NCBI RefSeq assembly: GCF_014773225.1
Contig: NZ_JACXAJ010000002.1
Span: forward strand, 434,001-498,000
Source of the DNA: Pontibacter aquaedesilientis
GTDB lineage: Bacteria > Bacteroidota > Bacteroidia > Cytophagales > Hymenobacteraceae
DNA: 64,000 nt
Reading direction: 5' to 3'
Part shown: piece by piece, positions 60,860 through 64,000 of the stretch
Numbering within the stretch: position 1 is the stretch's first letter
How the letters are laid out: each line of letters begins with the position of its first letter
Made by a program: the position numbers and the translations under genes
Notes under the pieces: generated by a model
Databases searched by the model: none
Seen by the model: only the letters and a program-made list of their open reading frames with translations
Told to the model about the DNA's origin: nothing

Positions 60860-61414
60860 ATGACAGTAAAACATACTACCCTTCTTGAGTGTATCGTAAT
60901 AGAGCCTACTATCTTCAAGGATGAAAGAGGATACTTTTATGAAAGCTTCAATGAAGAAAAATTCAATCAGTTAACTGGACAGAATATTCATTTTGTACAG
61001 GACAACCAGTCTTTTTCTACCTATGGCGTGCTAAGAGGACTCCATTTCCAGCATGGAGTGCATGCTCAAGCCAAATTGGTGCGGGTACTAAAAGGGGAGG
61101 TGCTGGACGTGGCTGTGGACATACGTTCTGGGTCACCAACGTTCGGAGAGCATTTTTCTATAGTACTTAGTGCGGAAAATAAATTGCAGTTGTTCATTCC
61201 TCGAGGATTCGCCCACGGCTTTGTGGTGCTCAGCGCGGAAGCCGAGTTCTTCTACAAGTGCGACAACTATTATAACAAAGAATCTGAAGGCAGTATTTTA
61301 TATAATGATACTGAGTTAGATATCGATTGGTATATAGATGCCTCTAAGATGATAGTCTCAGAAAAGGATAAAGAGAGCGGTTCCTTCTCAGCATTTAAAA
61401 GGGCTATTCAATAA
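60860..61414 (+). CDS. rfbC: dTDP-4-dehydrorhamnose 3,5-epimerase
   Basis: Third step of the rhamnose pathway. 184 residues, the family length. Cupin motifs with the catalytic His in GVLRGLHFQHG (near residue 62), KLVRVLKGEVLDVAVDIRSGSPTFGEHFSIVLSAEN and IPRGFAHGFVVLSAEAEFFYKCDNYYN (Tyr). The start abuts the rmlB stop. The stretch 61060-61260, which encodes the conserved core, is more GC-rich than the rest of the gene. Confidence 0.95.
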   Translation: MTVKHTTLLECIVIEPTIFKDERGYFYESFNEEKFNQLTGQNIHFVQDNQSFSTYGVLRGLHFQHGVHAQAKLVRVLKGEVLDVAVDIRSGSPTFGEHFSIVLSAENKLQLFIPRGFAHGFVVLSAEAEFFYKCDNYYNKESEGSILYNDTELDIDWYIDASKMIVSEKDKESGSFSAFKRAIQ

Positions 61415-61475
61415 TGCTAATAAAGAAGCTGCACTAGTCTGTGCTTTAGATATCACGGCCTGCCATAAGATTTAA

Positions 61476-61483
61476 TAGCTTTG
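61476..61483 (+). promoter_or_regulatory. Possible -7 box before rmlA
   Basis: TAGCTTTG fits TAnnTTTG and lies 49 bases before the rmlA start, in a 117-base gap. There is no TTG at the expected -33 position, so this is weak. Confidence 0.3.
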
Positions 61484-61531
61484 CAAAATGGCTTGAAAAA
61501 GGCATTAATCATATACATCAATTAAGGACAA

Positions 61532-62401
61532 ATGAAAGGTATAATCCTAGCTGGAGGATCTGGCACCCGCCTTCACCCTTTAACATTAGCTGTAAGCAAG
61601 CAACTTATGCCTGTTTATGACAAGCCAATGATATACTATCCGCTCTCTACTCTCTTGCTGGCTGGCATCAGGGAGATCCTTATTATCTCCACGCCACACG
61701 ACTTGCCCATGTTTGAGCGCCTACTGGGGAACGGAAGCCAGATTGGGTGTAAGTTTAGTTATGCCATACAGGAGGTACCCAATGGACTAGCTCAAGCATT
61801 CGTAATTGGGGAAGAGTTTATTGGCAATGATAAAGTTGCCTTAGTGTTGGGCGATAACATTTTCTACGGATCTGGAATGAGCAAACTATTACAAGCAAAC
61901 AATAAACCAGACGGTGGAGTGGTATATGCTTATCATGTACAGGACCCAGAACGTTACGGAGTGGTAGAATTTGATGAGAGCGGCAAAGCTATCTCCATCG
62001 AAGAAAAGCCAAAGAAGCCAAAATCAAGCTACGCAGTGCCAGGGCTCTACTTCTACGACAACGAGGTGGTGGAGATCGCCAAGAGACTAGAGCCAAGCGT
62101 AAGGGGCGAGTATGAAATCACCGATGTAAACCGCGAGTACCTGCGTAGGGGGAAGCTAAAGGTTGGTATCCTAGATAGGGGCACGGCATGGCTTGACACG
62201 GGCACTATTCAGTCTCTGATGCAGGCGGCCACCTTCGTGCAGGTGATCGAGGAGCGGCAGGGCCTCAAGATCGGCTGCATTGAGGAGGTGGCCTGGCGCA
62301 TGGGCTTCATTAATGATGAAGAGCTAAGGGAAGTGGCAGAGCAATTACGCAAGAGCGGCTACGGAGAGTACCTGCTAGAGCTGTTAAGCGATAAGGTTTA
62401 A
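61532..62401 (+). CDS. rfbA: Glucose-1-phosphate thymidylyltransferase
   Basis: First step of the dTDP-sugar pathway: glucose-1-phosphate plus dTTP. 289 residues. Nucleotide-binding motif [39 protein letters not shown], with [12 protein letters not shown] (metal Asp), [20 protein letters not shown] and [17 protein letters not shown]. Complete. The 3' half is more GC-rich (67% in the line at 62221) than the 5' part (45% in the line at 61561). rmlD, needed for rhamnose itself, is not in this window. Confidence 0.95.
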   Translation: MKGIILAGGSGTRLHPLTLAVSKQLMPVYDKPMIYYPLSTLLLAGIREILIISTPHDLPMFERLLGNGSQIGCKFSYAIQEVPNGLAQAFVIGEEFIGNDKVALVLGDNIFYGSGMSKLLQANNKPDGGVVYAYHVQDPERYGVVEFDESGKAISIEEKPKKPKSSYAVPGLYFYDNEVVEIAKRLEPSVRGEYEITDVNREYLRRGKLKVGILDRGTAWLDTGTIQSLMQAATFVQVIEERQGLKIGCIEEVAWRMGFINDEELREVAEQLRKSGYGEYLLELLSDKV

Positions 62402-62410
62402 TTATATTTT

Positions 62411-63853
62411 GTGAGTTTACGACAGAAAACTATATCAGGACTAATCTGGACATTTAGCCAGCAGTTTGGGGTGCAACTCATTAATTTCTTAGTGTCTATT
62501 GCACTAGCTAGACTATTGATGCCTTCAGAATTTGGTTTGATAGGAATGATTTCAATTTTTATAGCTATTGGTTCTAGTTTGATTGATAGTGGACTAACCT
62601 CTTCATTGATACGGACCATTAATCCTGATCAAAGGGATTATTCAACTGTATTTTTCATCAACTTAGCTGGAAGTGTGGTCATATATTTTATTCTTTTTCT
62701 GGCAGCTCCATTAATTGCTAATTTTTATGATCAACCTATACTTGAGAGTATAGTAAGAGTATTTACCTTCTCCTTTATTATCAATGCATTCGCAGGTGTA
62801 CAAAGTGCTAGGCTTACAAAGGAAATGAACTTTAAGCTACAGATGACTATTCAGATACCATCAATTATTGTTAGTGGTATTATAGGAGTTGTTCTGGCAG
62901 TTCAAGGCTATGGAGTATGGAGCTTGGTTTATATGAACTTGTCTCAGTCATTTTTATCAACACTACAACTGTGGCTGCGCAGCGGTTGGAGACCTAGCTT
63001 AATTTTGGATAAAGAAAAACTAAAACATCATTTTAAATTTGGTTATAAATTAACCTTATCAGGTCTTCTAGATACAATTTATAATAATGCTTATAATCTA
63101 ATAATTGGTAAATATTTTTCTGCTGCACAACTAGGTTACTATACAAGGGCTCAATCTTTAAAACAACTTCCTGTTAATAATATCTCTAGGGCGCTAAACA
63201 AGGTTACATACCCTCTTTTCGCTTCTATACAAAATGATAATTTAAAGCTGCGGGCTGTTTATAGTAAGATAATGCGGCAAGTAATATTTTGGCTAGCTCC
63301 GACCATGGCAATCTTATTTATTTTTGCTTTGCCTATTTTTCAGATACTGTTTGGGGAAAAATGGCTGCCGGCAGTGCCTTACTTTCAGATTTTGTGTTTT
63401 GTAGGAGTTCTTCATCCTCTGCACTCATATAATCTGAACATTTTGAAAGTTAAAGGCAGGAGCGACTTATTTTTAAAGCTAGAAATAATAAAGAAGATAT
63501 ATACAACCATAGGTATAGCTTGTGCGATTCCTTTTGGCATAATAGGGCTGCTTTGGTGGCAAGTTATATCATCAATAGTTGGATTAATCATAAATGCATG
63601 GTATAGTGGTAAATTGATTAATTACCCTCTGAATGAGCAGTTAATAGATATTGTTCCAATTTTTAGTTTATCAATAGTAGTCGGAGCTATTATTTACTCT
63701 TTTGATTACTTTTTTAGTAGTGCGATTTTATTATCAGATATCTGGAGAATAATGTTTTTCCCGATACTTTATTTTCTGTTTTACCTTGGGTTAAGTTATA
63801 TAATAAAAATAAAATCCCTAGCTGATTTTACACAATTAATTCTTAAGAAATGA
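62411..63853 (+). CDS. Lipopolysaccharide/O-unit flippase (Wzx-like, MOP superfamily)
   Basis: 480 residues and about 12-14 membrane helices. It starts with a GTG at 62411 (MSLRQKTISGLIWTFSQQFGVQLINFLVSIALARLLMPSEFGLIGM), the standard opening of the WzxC/polysaccharide transporter family. RAQSLKQLPVNNISRALNKVTYPLFASIQND is the other conserved block. It flips lipid-linked repeat units across the inner membrane. It is very AT-rich, as usual for wzx genes. It shares an ATGA overlap with the next gene. Confidence 0.88.
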   Translation: MSLRQKTISGLIWTFSQQFGVQLINFLVSIALARLLMPSEFGLIGMISIFIAIGSSLIDSGLTSSLIRTINPDQRDYSTVFFINLAGSVVIYFILFLAAPLIANFYDQPILESIVRVFTFSFIINAFAGVQSARLTKEMNFKLQMTIQIPSIIVSGIIGVVLAVQGYGVWSLVYMNLSQSFLSTLQLWLRSGWRPSLILDKEKLKHHFKFGYKLTLSGLLDTIYNNAYNLIIGKYFSAAQLGYYTRAQSLKQLPVNNISRALNKVTYPLFASIQNDNLKLRAVYSKIMRQVIFWLAPTMAILFIFALPIFQILFGEKWLPAVPYFQILCFVGVLHPLHSYNLNILKVKGRSDLFLKLEIIKKIYTTIGIACAIPFGIIGLLWWQVISSIVGLIINAWYSGKLINYPLNEQLIDIVPIFSLSIVVGAIIYSFDYFFSSAILLSDIWRIMFFPILYFLFYLGLSYIIKIKSLADFTQLILKK

Positions 63854-64000
63854 TACCTGTAACAAAGCCTTTTTTGCCTTCCCAGGAAGAATATAATAAA
63901 TATTTGAGTGCAATATGGGAGCGCCAATGGCTTACCAATAATGGACCACTCGTAAATGAGTTAGAGTTGAGGTTAAAAGATTATTTAAAAGTTAAGCACC
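63850..64000 (+). CDS. DegT/DnrJ/EryC1-type aminotransferase, N-terminal part
   Basis: The ATG at 63850 overlaps the flippase stop (ATGA). The first 50 codons (MIPVTKPFLPSQEEYNKYLS, then AIWERQWLTNNGPLVNELE) run off the window. The IPVTKP.LP...EY...L...W...LTNNGP.V..LE pattern is that of PLP-dependent sugar aminotransferases that act on keto-deoxysugars such as the RmlB product. The remaining domain with the Lys is outside the window. Confidence 0.8.
   Translation, partial: MIPVTKPFLPSQEEYNKYLSAIWERQWLTNNGPLVNELELRLKDYLKVKH

Noticed and set aside
61532..64000. A complete rhamnose pathway
   Set aside because: rmlA, rmlB and rmlC are present but rmlD is not in the window, so rhamnose as the product cannot be claimed.

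Overview
The window comes from a chromosome of the phylum Bacteroidota, most likely the order Cytophagales and the Hymenobacteraceae (Pontibacter-like). The reasons are the promoter style (TTG about 19-20 bases before TAnnTTTG, clearest before the tRNA-Leu gene), many short lipoproteins with signal peptides, families such as DUF2911, M61 peptidase, YceI, SSS symporters and the Wza/Wzc-type export pair, and families of GC-rich palindromic intergenic repeats. The genus is inference. Most of the window is housekeeping and accessory chromosome of moderate GC. The last 12 kb is a patchwork surface-polysaccharide locus.

Layout. 1-5.6 kb: an edge-truncated lipoprotein, a GAF-domain protein, small exported proteins and a deoxynucleoside kinase. 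5.6-10.3 kb: a 230-base nested inverted-repeat element, then a tightly overlapping type III-like restriction-modification operon (mod, a 145-residue middle gene, a short res). 10.4-13.1 kb: an M49-like zinc peptidase lipoprotein and small hypotheticals. 13.1-16.7 kb: a compact minus-strand operon (APC permease, alpha/beta hydrolase, 84-residue protein, FAD oxidoreductase). 17-24.3 kb: small genes, a Rieske protein, a PIG-L deacetylase and a Na+/solute symporter translationally coupled to a 47-residue membrane protein. 24.3-36.9 kb: mostly minus-strand genes (methyltransferases, DUF2911, ABC exporter, symporter, MBL hydrolase, M61 peptidase, CinA-like amidase, ThpR). 36.9-39.8 kb: tRNA-Leu(CAG) between two PAP2 paralogues, with a flippase-like membrane protein.

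40-50 kb is rich in repeats. It holds a TPR/metallopeptidase gene interrupted by one in-frame TAG and a GIY-YIG nuclease gene enclosed by a perfect 28-bp inverted repeat. It also has a MarR regulator followed by two YceI genes, two copies of a 190-bp MITE-like element, and several dispersed palindromic repeats, some of which form the 3' ends of genes.

50.2-64 kb: an MBOAT O-acyltransferase and an SGNH-like partner, a 1.27-kb gap holding a decayed phytoene-desaturase-like pseudogene, then a polysaccharide operon. That operon runs Wza-type exporter, Wzc-type tyrosine autokinase, UDP-sugar dehydrogenase, UDP-sugar 4-epimerase, RmlB, RmlC, RmlA, a Wzx-type flippase and the start of a DegT-type aminotransferase. 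Together these make UDP-uronic-acid-type and dTDP-deoxysugar precursors, flip lipid-linked units and export the polymer. GC changes sharply inside this locus (lines I counted range from 33% to 75%), which points to repeated recombination.

The best candidates for something new are the GIY-YIG cassette, the three-gene type III-like operon, a shared palindromic operator linking marR to the second yceI gene, and a hexamer (GGTATA/TATACC) strongly over-represented in both coding and non-coding DNA outside the polysaccharide locus.
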